From: G965229605 sp965229605
GTDB taxonomy: Bacteria > Pseudomonadota > Alphaproteobacteria > CBDDJK01
DNA: 64,000 nt
Reading direction: 5' to 3'
Assembly (NCBI GenBank): GCA_965229605.1
Contig: OZ245892.1
Span: 2,046,001-2,110,000, forward strand
Part shown: piece after piece, positions 31,565-40,198 of the stretch
How the letters are laid out: every line of letters starts with the position of its first letter
Position numbering within the stretch: position 1 is the first letter of the stretch
Position numbers and translations under genes: made by a program
Notes under the pieces: generated by a model
The model's database searches: none
What the model saw: the letters and a program-made list of their open reading frames with translations, nothing else
Told to the model about the DNA's origin: nothing

Positions 31565-34500
31565 TCAAACCTGTTTGACCTTATGCATAATATCAGGCCG
31601 GGTAACCGGTTCAGGCAGTTTATCCAGTATCTCATGCGGCACAATCTGGCGAAAAGCTGACAGCTGGTTTTCCCAATCCTCAAGGATATCCCTGGCCCAT
31701 TCCGAGCCAGTTTGTTCATAATGGCGTGTCACCAGACCCCGCGCCTTTTCCTGCCAATAGGGGAAATCAAGCGGATAGACTCCAACCGTTTCAGGGTTCA
31801 GGTAAAGATCAATCGTGTCTTCCGGGTCATAGACATAGGCAATGCCACCGGTCATTCCGGCCGCAAAATTATCACCAACCGGGCCGAGGATCATCACCTC
31901 TCCCCCGGTCATATATTCGCAGGCATTTGACCCGGCGCCTTCAACCGTTGCCAGTGCGCCGGAATTACGCACCGCAAAACGGTTGCCCGCCAGTCCGGCG
32001 GCATGAAGGGCTCCGGCAGTCGCTCCATAAAGGCAGGTATTGCCGATAATGGCATTTTTCTGACTGGCCAAAGGACTATTGAGCGGCGGGCGGACAATGA
32101 TGGTGCCGCCAGAAAGACCTTTTGCGACATAATCATTGGCATCGCCCTGAATTTCAAGCCGCACACCCTTGACCGCAAAAGCCCCCAGCGATTGCCCGGC
32201 ACTGCCGGTCATCACCAAAGAAACATGATCATCCGGCAAAGCCGCCATGCCAAAGGTGCGGGTGATATAGGCAGAAATCCGCGTTCCCACCGCCCGGTCG
32301 GTATTTTGAATGGCACCGGAAAAGCTCCAGGGCTTTGTTTTTTCAATTTTTTTAGACCCCAGATGCGCTGATAAAGCCGGAAGCATATCTTCATCGAGAC
32401 TGGGCGGGACCTCACTGCGTTCTTTGCGGGTGCAGTGAACCGGCTTGCCATCCGGCCCATCAGCCCGCAGCAACAGGGTGGACAAATCAATTCCATTAAA
32501 CGGCGAACCCGGTCGCTTGACCTGATGCAAAAGATCGGTGCGGCCAATCACCTCTTCAAGGTTTTTCGCCCCAAGCCGGGCAAGAATGTCCCGCATTTCC
32601 TCCGCAATAAAATTGAAAAGCCGGATCACTTTTTCGGGCGAACCGCTAAACCGTTCAATCAGTTTCGGGTCCTGTGTGCAAACCCCGACCGGGCAGGTGT
32701 TTGAATGGCACTGGCGCACCATAATACAGCCCATGGCCACCAGACTGGCGGTGCCGATGCCAAATTCCTCTGCCCCCAGCAGGGCCGCAATCATCACATC
32801 GCGCCCGGTCTTTAACCCGCCATCGGTGCGCAAACGCACCCGGTCGCGCAGCCCGTTCAAGGTCAGAACTTGATGCACTTCAGCCAGTCCCATTTCCCAG
32901 GGCAACCCGGCATATTTGATTGAACTTTGCGGGCTGGCCCCGGTGCCGCCCGAATGACCGGAAACCAGAATGACATCGGCTTTGGCTTTGGCCACGCCCG
33001 CCGCCACCGTGCCAATCCCGGCCTTCGCCACCAGTTTGACGCAAATTTCAGCCACCGGGCTGATTTGCTTCAAATCATAAATCAGTTGCGCCAGGTCTTC
33101 GATAGAATAGATATCATGGTGCGGCGGCGGGCTGATCAGCGTCACGCCCGGGGTTGAATGGCGCAGCCGGGCAATCAGGCTGGACACCTTGATCCCCGGC
33201 AGCTGACCGCCTTCGCCGGGCTTGGCCCCTTGCGCGACCTTGATTTCAATCTCCTTGCAGGCATTCAGATATTCCGCCGTTACCCCGAAACGACCTGACG
33301 CAATCTGTTTAATCGCAGAAGAGGCATTATCACCATTTTCACGAGTCTGATAGCGGGCCGGGTCTTCCCCGCCTTCCCCGGAATCCGACTTTGCGCCGAT
33401 CCGGTTCATGGCGATTGCCAGCGTTTCATGGGCTATCGGCGACAGAGCCCCAAGCGAAATCCCCGGCGCAACCAGCCGCTGGCGCAGGCTTTCCATCGGT
33501 TCAATATCCGTTTCTTCCTGTTGCTCATTCTGCGTGTCCTCAAAATCAAGCAAATCTCGTATATTGGCAGGCGGCAGGGCCTGCACCCCGGCGCAGAATT
33601 TCTGATACATCTGCGCATCGTTTTTGCTGACCGCCCCTTGCAGCATATGAATCAACCGTCCGTCCCAGCCATGGGTTTCTGCCTTGGCCCGGGCGCGATA
33701 AAAGCCGCCGACTGGCAAAGCGACCGGTAAAGGGACGCCGCCCGGCTGCCATGCCCTTTCATGCTGGGCGCAAATGCGCTGTTGCAGGTCTTTGGTGCCT
33801 AACCCTGAAATCCGGCTGATCAGGCCGGGGAAATAATTATTAACCAGCGGGCGGCTCAATCCCAGCACTTCAAAATTATAGCCCCCCCGATAAGACGACA
33901 CGATAGAAATGCCCATTTTTGACATGATCTTCAACAGCCCGTCTTCAAGGGCAGTTTTAAAACGACCAAGAGCAGAAGGAAGCCCGCCCACACCGGACAG
34001 GCCGCGTGCATGAAGATCAGCAATCGCGGCCTGAGCCAGCCAGGGATTGACCACGGTGGCCCCGACTGAAATCAGAACCGCCAGCGCATGGGTTTCAAAG
34101 ACATCAGCCGAGCGGGCGGCAATGCTGGTATAGCTTCGGTATTCATGATCAACCAGATAGGAATGAACCGCCCCAACTGCCAGAATAATCGGGATCGCCG
34201 GACGCTCTGGCCCGCTATATTCATCGGTCAGCACCAGAAGATTGCACCCGCCCTGCACGGCTTCCAGGGCCTGAACCTGCAAGGTGGCTATCGCGGCCTC
34301 CAGCGCATTTTCGCCAGAAGAATCATCGGCATCAGGGCGGGCAAAGCTGCAATCCAGCTCAACCGTATTGATCCCCGGTGCCGCCCGAACCGCCTTCATT
34401 TCAGCATTCAAAAGCACCGGAGACGGCAGTTTGAGAATATGAAGCTGGTTCGGGTCTTCTTCCAGAATATTCTGTAAATTGCCAATCCGGGTGACCAGCG

Positions 34501-36172
34501 ACATCACATAACGCTCCCGCAAAGAATCAATCGGCGGGTTGGTCACTTGCGCAAAATCCTGCCTGAAATAATGATGAAGCGGGCGGTAGTGATCCGACAA
34601 GACCGCAAGCGGCGAATCATCTCCCATCGAGCCTGTAGCCTCCTTGCCGTCCTCTGCCATCGGACGCAGAATCAACTCAACATCCTCAAGACTCCAGCCC
34701 GCCTGCACCATATAACGAGTCAGCCGGTCTTTCAGATTGTCAGCTCCCTCCAAAGCAGGGGGCAGACTGTCTTCTATGCCGCTATCAGGCTTGATCGGTA
34801 AATCCTCAAGCCTTATGATCTCCATCGCCCATTCCCCAAAGGGATTGCGCCCGGCAACCATGGTCTTCAACGCCTGATCCTGATAAAGCACCCCTTTTGC
34901 AAGATCGACAGCTATCGATTGGCCCGGACCCAGCCGGCCCTTTTCCTTGACGCTGGCCTCATCCAGGCGAACCATCCCGGCCTCCGAGCCAACAATCAGC
35001 ATATCATCCCCGGTGATCGCATAGCGCAAAGGCCGCAGCCCGTTGCGGTCCATCCCGGCCAAAGCCCAGCGACCATCACAGCTGCAAATCGCCGCCGGGC
35101 CATCCCAGGCCTCCATCACCGCATTGGCATAGCGATAAAAAGCCCGGTGCGACTCCGGAACCGTTTTCGATTGCGCCCAGGCTTCTGGAATGAGCAGCAT
35201 CTTGGTTTCCGGCATTTCCCTTCCTGCCCGCAATAACAACTCGCAGGCCGCATCAAGGGCCGCAGAATCCGAAATCCCCGGCATGATCAAGGGCCGGGTT
35301 TCCTTTAATTGCAGATCAAGCGCTTCGTCCTCAACGCCGATCCGGGTCTGGTGGCTGAGCATCCAGTTGACGTTGCCCGAAATCGTATTAATTTCCCCAT
35401 TATGGGCCAAAATACGGAAAGGCTGCGCCAAAGGCCAACTTGGAAAAGTATTGGTTGAATAGCGTTGATGGTAAATCGCAAAATTTGAAATAAAAAGGTC
35501 TGAACGCAGGTCCGGGTAAAATTTATCCAGCTGCTCGGCCAGAAACAAACCCTTATAGATGATGGAACGGCAGGACAGCGAGCAGACATAGAAATCTTGC
35601 AAGCCTTGCTGCTCAATCCGGCGACGCGCAATATAAAGTTCAGTCTCCAGCGCAGATTCACTGATCGGCTTGGTGCATTCAATCAGGACCTGTTCAATTT
35701 CAGGGCGCGTTGCATTGGCTTTTTGCCCAATCACCGCAATATCAACCGGAACCGGCCGCCAGCCAAGAATCCGGTGCCCCATGGCAGAAATTTCAGCCTC
35801 AAGCTGGCTGCGGGCATGTTCCTGTAACGATAAATCTGCACGCGGCAAAAATACCATGCCGACAGCAAGCCGCCCCTTTAGCGGCTCATGGCCTGAATTT
35901 TCAAGATAATGGGCAAAAAATTCCTGCGGGATTTGTAAATGAATACCCGCCCCATCGCCGGTTTTGCCATCGGCATCCACGGCTCCACGATGCCAGACCG
36001 CCTTTAAGGCCTCCAGCGCGCGGGCCACCACCAGCCGGGATGCCTGACCATCAATCGCCGCCGTCATCCCCACCCCGCAGGCCGAGGATTCACGGCTTGG
36101 CACATAAAGGCCTTTCTCGGCCATTTTTTTTGCCCAAGCGTTAACGGATTGTGGATTATATCTCTGTTGCAT
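31565..36172 (-). CDS. gltB: glutamate synthase large subunit
   Basis: Makes glutamate from glutamine and 2-oxoglutarate. From the ATG at 36172 it has 1535 residues: class II amidotransferase domain with the mature N-terminal Cys in SACGVGM, a central domain, the FMN domain with GHSGGTGASPQSSIKYAG, the 3Fe-4S cluster cysteines in MGCIMVRQCHSNTCPVGVCT, and the C-terminal GXGXG beta-helix (GLSGGTIIVRPP, NTCLYGAT). A TTG-initiated extension to 36211 is less likely. The small subunit gene gltD, usually adjacent, is not in the window. Confidence 0.96.
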   Translation of the reverse strand: MQQRYNPQSVNAWAKKMAEKGLYVPSRESSACGVGMTAAIDGQASRLVVARALEALKAVWHRGAVDADGKTGDGAGIHLQIPQEFFAHYLENSGHEPLKGRLAVGMVFLPRADLSLQEHARSQLEAEISAMGHRILGWRPVPVDIAVIGQKANATRPEIEQVLIECTKPISESALETELYIARRRIEQQGLQDFYVCSLSCRSIIYKGLFLAEQLDKFYPDLRSDLFISNFAIYHQRYSTNTFPSWPLAQPFRILAHNGEINTISGNVNWMLSHQTRIGVEDEALDLQLKETRPLIMPGISDSAALDAACELLLRAGREMPETKMLLIPEAWAQSKTVPESHRAFYRYANAVMEAWDGPAAICSCDGRWALAGMDRNGLRPLRYAITGDDMLIVGSEAGMVRLDEASVKEKGRLGPGQSIAVDLAKGVLYQDQALKTMVAGRNPFGEWAMEIIRLEDLPIKPDSGIEDSLPPALEGADNLKDRLTRYMVQAGWSLEDVELILRPMAEDGKEATGSMGDDSPLAVLSDHYRPLHHYFRQDFAQVTNPPIDSLRERYVMSLVTRIGNLQNILEEDPNQLHILKLPSPVLLNAEMKAVRAAPGINTVELDCSFARPDADDSSGENALEAAIATLQVQALEAVQGGCNLLVLTDEYSGPERPAIPIILAVGAVHSYLVDHEYRSYTSIAARSADVFETHALAVLISVGATVVNPWLAQAAIADLHARGLSGVGGLPSALGRFKTALEDGLLKIMSKMGISIVSSYRGGYNFEVLGLSRPLVNNYFPGLISRISGLGTKDLQQRICAQHERAWQPGGVPLPVALPVGGFYRARAKAETHGWDGRLIHMLQGAVSKNDAQMYQKFCAGVQALPPANIRDLLDFEDTQNEQQEETDIEPMESLRQRLVAPGISLGALSPIAHETLAIAMNRIGAKSDSGEGGEDPARYQTRENGDNASSAIKQIASGRFGVTAEYLNACKEIEIKVAQGAKPGEGGQLPGIKVSSLIARLRHSTPGVTLISPPPHHDIYSIEDLAQLIYDLKQISPVAEICVKLVAKAGIGTVAAGVAKAKADVILVSGHSGGTGASPQSSIKYAGLPWEMGLAEVHQVLTLNGLRDRVRLRTDGGLKTGRDVMIAALLGAEEFGIGTASLVAMGCIMVRQCHSNTCPVGVCTQDPKLIERFSGSPEKVIRLFNFIAEEMRDILARLGAKNLEEVIGRTDLLHQVKRPGSPFNGIDLSTLLLRADGPDGKPVHCTRKERSEVPPSLDEDMLPALSAHLGSKKIEKTKPWSFSGAIQNTDRAVGTRISAYITRTFGMAALPDDHVSLVMTGSAGQSLGAFAVKGVRLEIQGDANDYVAKGLSGGTIIVRPPLNSPLASQKNAIIGNTCLYGATAGALHAAGLAGNRFAVRNSGALATVEGAGSNACEYMTGGEVMILGPVGDNFAAGMTGGIAYVYDPEDTIDLYLNPETVGVYPLDFPYWQEKARGLVTRHYEQTGSEWARDILEDWENQLSAFRQIVPHEILDKLPEPVTRPDIMHKVKQV

Positions 36173-36225
36173 GGCCCCTGTATAGCGGGGGAAATCGCCG
36201 ATATCAAGCAAAAACCGGCAATTAG

Positions 36226-36240
36226 GTCAATATAATTGAC
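36226..36240. promoter_or_regulatory. palindrome upstream of gltB
   Basis: GTCAAT-ATA-ATTGAC, perfect 6-base arms, 54 bases before the gltB start in an AT-rich promoter-like region. Candidate operator for a nitrogen or amino-acid regulator; the binding protein is unknown. Confidence 0.4.
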
Positions 36241-36326
36241 TTATTTATTCAAGCCAGAAACCACGGGTCTGCAACAGGCCTGTTTTTACAGATTTTTATA
36301 CGATATGTGGGATACGATATGCGGGG

Positions 36327-36992
36327 CTAAATGCGGCGGGTAACCGGCTGACCCGGAAACGCCAGTTCCTGCTTGTTGCGCCACTCAGGGGTCACATAAT
36401 TCACAATCAGGCTTTTGCGCACCCCGCTCATCGGGCGTTTTTCATACCCGTGCCAGGAATCTTCCGAAGGCACAAAAATCAACCCGCCATTTGAACAGGC
36501 CGGAACATTATATGCCAGCCGGTCCGGCCCATCATAAATGGAGGTCCCCCAGTCAACCGCTTCCGCCTCACGGGACAGATAAATCTGCATGGTGAATTTC
36601 TTAACCCCGATATCCGTATGGGGCTCCAGCCAGAAACCGGGCTCATCACGGGTATATTCAATACGCAGGAAATTCCCTTCCAAATCCGTATTGCAGCCTT
36701 CTTCCAGCGTGGATACAACTTCAGGACTCTGCAAGGCCGTGGCAATAGCCGCCACAACCGGATGCGCCTGTTGCCGGGCCGGGTCAAAATAACGCCGCGC
36801 CGCATTATTGATATCACGCCGACCCTCGCTGTAATCCTTTTCGCCGTGATCATTTGGCAGTGCCAGCAGCGCATCAATGGTCGCCGCATCAAAAATATCA
36901 CTCAAAATCCAGTGCGGATACGGATCAGATTTCAACTCTGCCCGGTTATAGGCCTCCAGAAACTGGGCCTGACTATTTTGTGCTGACATCAT
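36327..36992 (-). CDS. 2-oxoglutarate/Fe(II)-dependent oxygenase
   Basis: 221 residues with the double-stranded beta-helix iron triad: His125-Thr-Asp127, a distal His181 (SWHGYEK), and Arg192 for 2-oxoglutarate. Flanking segments FLRIEYTRDEPGFWLEPHTDIGVKKFTMQIYLS and GGLIFVPSEDSWHG resemble prolyl-hydroxylase-like proteins encoded near polysaccharide genes. The substrate is unknown. It lies between gltB and two unrecognised genes, all on the minus strand, with 4 bases to the next gene upstream. Confidence 0.8.
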   Translation of the reverse strand: MMSAQNSQAQFLEAYNRAELKSDPYPHWILSDIFDAATIDALLALPNDHGEKDYSEGRRDINNAARRYFDPARQQAHPVVAAIATALQSPEVVSTLEEGCNTDLEGNFLRIEYTRDEPGFWLEPHTDIGVKKFTMQIYLSREAEAVDWGTSIYDGPDRLAYNVPACSNGGLIFVPSEDSWHGYEKRPMSGVRKSLIVNYVTPEWRNKQELAFPGQPVTRRI

Positions 36993-36996
36993 TGCT

Positions 36997-37557
36997 CTAA
37001 AACGGAATGTTTGGACTGGGTAAAACGTAGGGCCCTAATTCAGGAGAATGATTAGCCCGAACGATTCCGACCACGTCCTCTTTATTGACAAGAATCTCTT
37101 TAATTTCATTATTATCAGAAAGTGTTTTCGTTTTTAAAACCGCTTCCTCAGCCGCAACTATACCCGCAGTCCTGCGCAAATAAAGCCAGTCTGACGCCCT
37201 ATTTTGCTTGACAATAACAGCACTGCCATCAGGCAATGCATTTATCTCGTTCTCATCCATGAAACCTGTCCAGTAAACAAATGAACGATCAGGATATTTA
37301 ACCCCGTAATTATCACCGACATCAGACTTGCCTAAAATATAATCAAACCTCACATCAGGATACTCCCGTAACAACTTTTTATCTAACGCGGCGTTTATGA
37401 AGTAAACCGGCGAAGGAGCCTCTTCAATGCTCAGCTCTCGTGCAAGATAATCTTTAACAATCGTGCCTCTGTCCTGCGCGCTGCCAGCTAGTAGCGGGTA
37501 AGCACGCACATAATCCAGCCCAAGGAATTCCAGAAAAGAAAAACTCTTCTTCATCAT
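36997..37557 (-). CDS. hypothetical protein
   Basis: 186 residues, no recognised domain. Mixed alpha/beta composition; notable segments are SPVYFINAALDKKLLREYPDVRFDYILG and DRSFVYWTGFMDENEINALPDGSAVIVKQNRASDWLYLRRTAG. No signal peptide or membrane segment. It sits 4 bases upstream of the 2OG oxygenase, suggesting joint expression. Base composition is more AT-rich than the neighbouring core genes, which hints at later acquisition. Confidence 0.65.
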   Translation of the reverse strand: MMKKSFSFLEFLGLDYVRAYPLLAGSAQDRGTIVKDYLARELSIEEAPSPVYFINAALDKKLLREYPDVRFDYILGKSDVGDNYGVKYPDRSFVYWTGFMDENEINALPDGSAVIVKQNRASDWLYLRRTAGIVAAEEAVLKTKTLSDNNEIKEILVNKEDVVGIVRANHSPELGPYVLPSPNIPF

Positions 37558-37601
37558 ATTATGCTATTCTTGTCGTTGATACAAATTTGTGAGTCACAGG
37601 C

Positions 37602-38075
37602 TTAACCATTTTGCTTCATTATATAAGCCTCTGGCCAGGAAAAAACCACCTGTGCAAAGAAAAGAGGAAGTACAACCCCTGCCATCTGCCGTGTTTTATC
37701 TATAAAAAGCTTGGACATGACCTCAATATCCTCAAGGCTGGCTGAAATATTGTCCACCAGCGTGAACACAGCATATCCCAGCAACAGCGAAGCAAAGACA
37801 AATCGGGCAACTTTGGGCTCCCGGATATATTCATTCAAGAAAATGTGCTTAAAATCATTATCGACGCCTATTGCATAGCCCAAGAGCTTTGGAACATAGC
37901 CCGCAACAACTGTTATCGTCAAAACAGCCGCCGTGATTGTCACGCTAGCTTCTGTTAGCTCGGAAATCAGGTAATTGCTAACCAAAAAGGTGACAATCCA
38001 TAATCCTGCCCAGAAGCCTCCACTGAAAAGCGCATGTATAAAGCATTTAAAAAAGTAATGTAACAATAGCAGCAT
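37602..38075 (-). CDS. hypothetical membrane protein
   Basis: 157 residues with about four hydrophobic segments (about 5-35, 42-66, 88-108, 130-150). The soluble loop between the second and third has DNDFKHIFLNEYIREPKVAR. No family recognised. It starts a small minus-strand group with the hypothetical gene and the 2OG oxygenase, and its AT-rich upstream region (38076-38250) could hold their promoter. Confidence 0.6.
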   Translation of the reverse strand: MLLLLHYFFKCFIHALFSGGFWAGLWIVTFLVSNYLISELTEASVTITAAVLTITVVAGYVPKLLGYAIGVDNDFKHIFLNEYIREPKVARFVFASLLLGYAVFTLVDNISASLEDIEVMSKLFIDKTRQMAGVVLPLFFAQVVFSWPEAYIMKQNG

Positions 38076-38250
38076 TCTACATCTCTATATTAAAAAGGAC
38101 AGGAACAATTAATCACCATGCACTGAATTTTAAACAGTTTCCGTGTTTATTACAATTTGGGAAACTTGTCTAATTCTTTCAGAGATTATAGGGGGTTTTT
38201 ATCGATTAACGTCAATAATAATCAAGCAGAGTTGCTTGTTTTTGGTGCTT

Positions 38251-39141
38251 TTATGAAGCAGGGGTGCTGAAGGCAGAGACGGCATCCAGATGGCCCGAAT
38301 TGATGACCCCTTGCACCGATTGCCGGACCACCGCTTTTGGATTGACCCCGATCCCGAGGCCTGCTGCGTTCAACATATCAAGGTCATTGGCGCCGTCCCC
38401 CAAAGCCAATGTGTTGGAAAGTGAGAGGCCTCTTGCCTGGCTGATCGTCTGCAAAAGCATGGCTTTGGCAGCCCGGTCAATAATGCGGCCACTAATCTGT
38501 CCTGTAAAGGTTCCTTCTTCATCAATTTCCAGCCGGTTGGCGTGATATTCATCAAAGCCCAATTCCTCGGCAGCGGTTTGGGTGGCAAAGTCAAAGCCGC
38601 CTGAAACCAGCACCGTATAGACCCCCCTTTGCCGCAAGGTTTTTAAAAGTGTTCTGGCGCCGGGCGTTAGATGGGTGCGCAACCGCTCGCGCGTTGCTTG
38701 CATCAAGGGGGCCGCCAGATGTCCCTTTAAAACCTGCAAGCGCATGGTCAAGGAGGTGGCAAAATCCATATTCCCTTCCATGCCAAGGGCAGTGATGCGT
38801 TTAACGTCTTCTCCAACGCCAGCGATTTCTGCCATCTCGTCCAGCGTTTCCATTGAAATCATGGTTGAATCAAGGTCGCTGATCAGCAGCTTCTTAGGCC
38901 TCTCGTTTTCGCTTCGCAGTACCCAGTCGATGTCTTTAAGAGGCGAAAATGCCCGCAACTCCTTTAATAAGGACTCAGGGTTTGCCACCTTGAAAGAGAA
39001 GTCAAGCTGCGGGAAATGATCAATGTTCTGAATTGGAGAAAATTGCTGCTCTATCTTCTCACCGACCTGTTTTAACAGGTTTTTACGGGCGGGGTCTGGC
39101 CCGATTGGCGGCGCGTAAAGGGTTAAAAGGACGTAAGCCAT
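38251..39141 (-). CDS. serB: phosphoserine phosphatase
   Basis: HAD hydrolase that makes serine from phosphoserine. Motif I DLDST with nucleophile Asp89 and Asp91, motif II SGGF, and motif III GDGANDLDML are intact; an about 80-residue N-terminal ACT-like domain precedes them, as in SerB. 296 residues. Monocistronic in appearance: AT-rich DNA lies downstream and a divergent spacer upstream separates it from the isomerase gene. Confidence 0.93.
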   Translation of the reverse strand: MAYVLLTLYAPPIGPDPARKNLLKQVGEKIEQQFSPIQNIDHFPQLDFSFKVANPESLLKELRAFSPLKDIDWVLRSENERPKKLLISDLDSTMISMETLDEMAEIAGVGEDVKRITALGMEGNMDFATSLTMRLQVLKGHLAAPLMQATRERLRTHLTPGARTLLKTLRQRGVYTVLVSGGFDFATQTAAEELGFDEYHANRLEIDEEGTFTGQISGRIIDRAAKAMLLQTISQARGLSLSNTLALGDGANDLDMLNAAGLGIGVNPKAVVRQSVQGVINSGHLDAVSAFSTPAS

Positions 39142-39179
39142 TATTCACCCCCGCCAGAGAAACAGGCGAAAAACAGAAG

Positions 39180-39815
39180 TTAGGCGGCAGCTTGCTGGCT
39201 GATATAATGCGCCATAATCGGCAAGCGATCCACGCCCCAGAAAGGTTCATCGCCGATCAGGAAGAACGGTGCCCCGAAGACTCCGCGTGAAATTGCTTCT
39301 TCGGTTACAACGCGCAGATGATCCTTGACCGCACTGTCCTGAATGCGCGCTTGTAAATGCGCTGGATCATGGCCCAGACCTTTGGCGAGGTTCAATGCTT
39401 CCTCGGCATTAGAAATATCAAGCCCGTCACAAAAATAGGCTCGCATGAGGTTTTTGGCAAAAATCCGTGCGGCTGGCTCCCCGTGATTTTCATCAAGAAC
39501 CAGAGCATAAAATATCCTTTTAGCGGCAATGGCAGCGACCGGGAATTTTGCCGGATGCTGGTAGTCCAGCCCGTGATAGGCGGCTTGCCGGGGAATATCG
39601 TGCAAGGAATATTTTCCTTTCATCGGATAATTGACCAAAGGCTGAGTGCCTTCGCTTTTAAAGACAGCCCCCATCAGATAGGGGCGGAATATAACGTCAG
39701 CCCCGTTTTCTTTGGCAAAATCCTCGATAAGGTGAGCGGCGATATAGGAATAGGGAGACGAGAAATCGTGAAAAAACTCGATCAGGCCTGTTGATTTTCC
39801 GGTGGCAGATGTCAT
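39180..39815 (-). CDS. 2-hydroxychromene-2-carboxylate isomerase-like (DsbA/kappa-GST fold)
   Basis: From the ATG at 39815 the protein has 211 residues; an upstream non-ATG reading to 39866 is not supported. Thioredoxin-fold opening EFFHDFSSPYSYIAAHLIEDF, with Ser in place of the catalytic Cys (SSPYSY), then RPYLMGAVFKSEG and the C-terminal GVFGAPFFLIGDEPFWGVDRL. Members are glutathione-dependent isomerases in aromatic degradation, but many have no known substrate. It ends 38 bases from serB on the same strand. Confidence 0.85.
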   Translation of the reverse strand: MTSATGKSTGLIEFFHDFSSPYSYIAAHLIEDFAKENGADVIFRPYLMGAVFKSEGTQPLVNYPMKGKYSLHDIPRQAAYHGLDYQHPAKFPVAAIAAKRIFYALVLDENHGEPAARIFAKNLMRAYFCDGLDISNAEEALNLAKGLGHDPAHLQARIQDSAVKDHLRVVTEEAISRGVFGAPFFLIGDEPFWGVDRLPIMAHYISQQAAA

Positions 39816-39891
39816 GCTTTGGTCCTGCGTGATTAAAGAGTGTGTTGGTTTGCAATCTGGAGCCAAGCCTTCTGCAAGTCAATCAATTTTG

Positions 39892-39920
39892 TTGCACCAT
39901 AGCGAATCCCCGTCTATAGA
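39892..39920 (+). promoter_or_regulatory. sigma70-type promoter of pnp
   Basis: TTGCAC at 39892-39897, exactly 17 bases, then TATAGA at 39915-39920. Transcription starting near 39928 would place the strong inverted repeat at 39961-40012 near the 5' end of the pnp transcript. Confidence 0.55.
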
Positions 39921-39955
39921 GCCTGATTATAAGGCGGTCATCAGTATAGGGTCCG

Positions 39956-40017
39956 GAATTCAGACTTTAACCGCGCGCAGCTTATATGCAGCGAAAGGGC
40001 GGTTAAAGTCTGCGTTC
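39956..40017 (+). promoter_or_regulatory. long pnp leader hairpin, candidate RNase III/PNPase autoregulatory site
   Basis: Perfect 14-base arms CAGACTTTAACCGC (39961-39974) and GCGGTTAAAGTCTG (39999-40012) around 24 bases, extendable outward by about 3 more pairs with one mismatch and one wobble. Enterobacterial pnp leaders carry a comparable RNase III-cut hairpin through which PNPase represses itself; the same role here is inferred. Confidence 0.6.
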
Positions 40018-40198
40018 TGATCCTTTTATGACCAATCGTAGCGTCTGATTTGAGCATAATCCTCAATTTAGGCAGATAATCAGAACTGATCAGGCAGTAT
40101 CCCTAAAATTTTTGTATCATTCTGTTCGTCGCGCCGCGTAAACCGGGGCGTGAGAAAGAATGACCGGGACTGTCTGACCAGATCACGAAAGGATCAAA

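Larger units (their letters stand above)
39816..40198. other. 383-base pnp upstream region
   Basis: No gene; in particular no rpsO, which often precedes pnp. It contains the promoter at 39892-39920 and the long leader hairpin at 39956-40017, then an AT-rich leader and the pnp ribosome site (GAAAGGAT). Confidence 0.6.
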
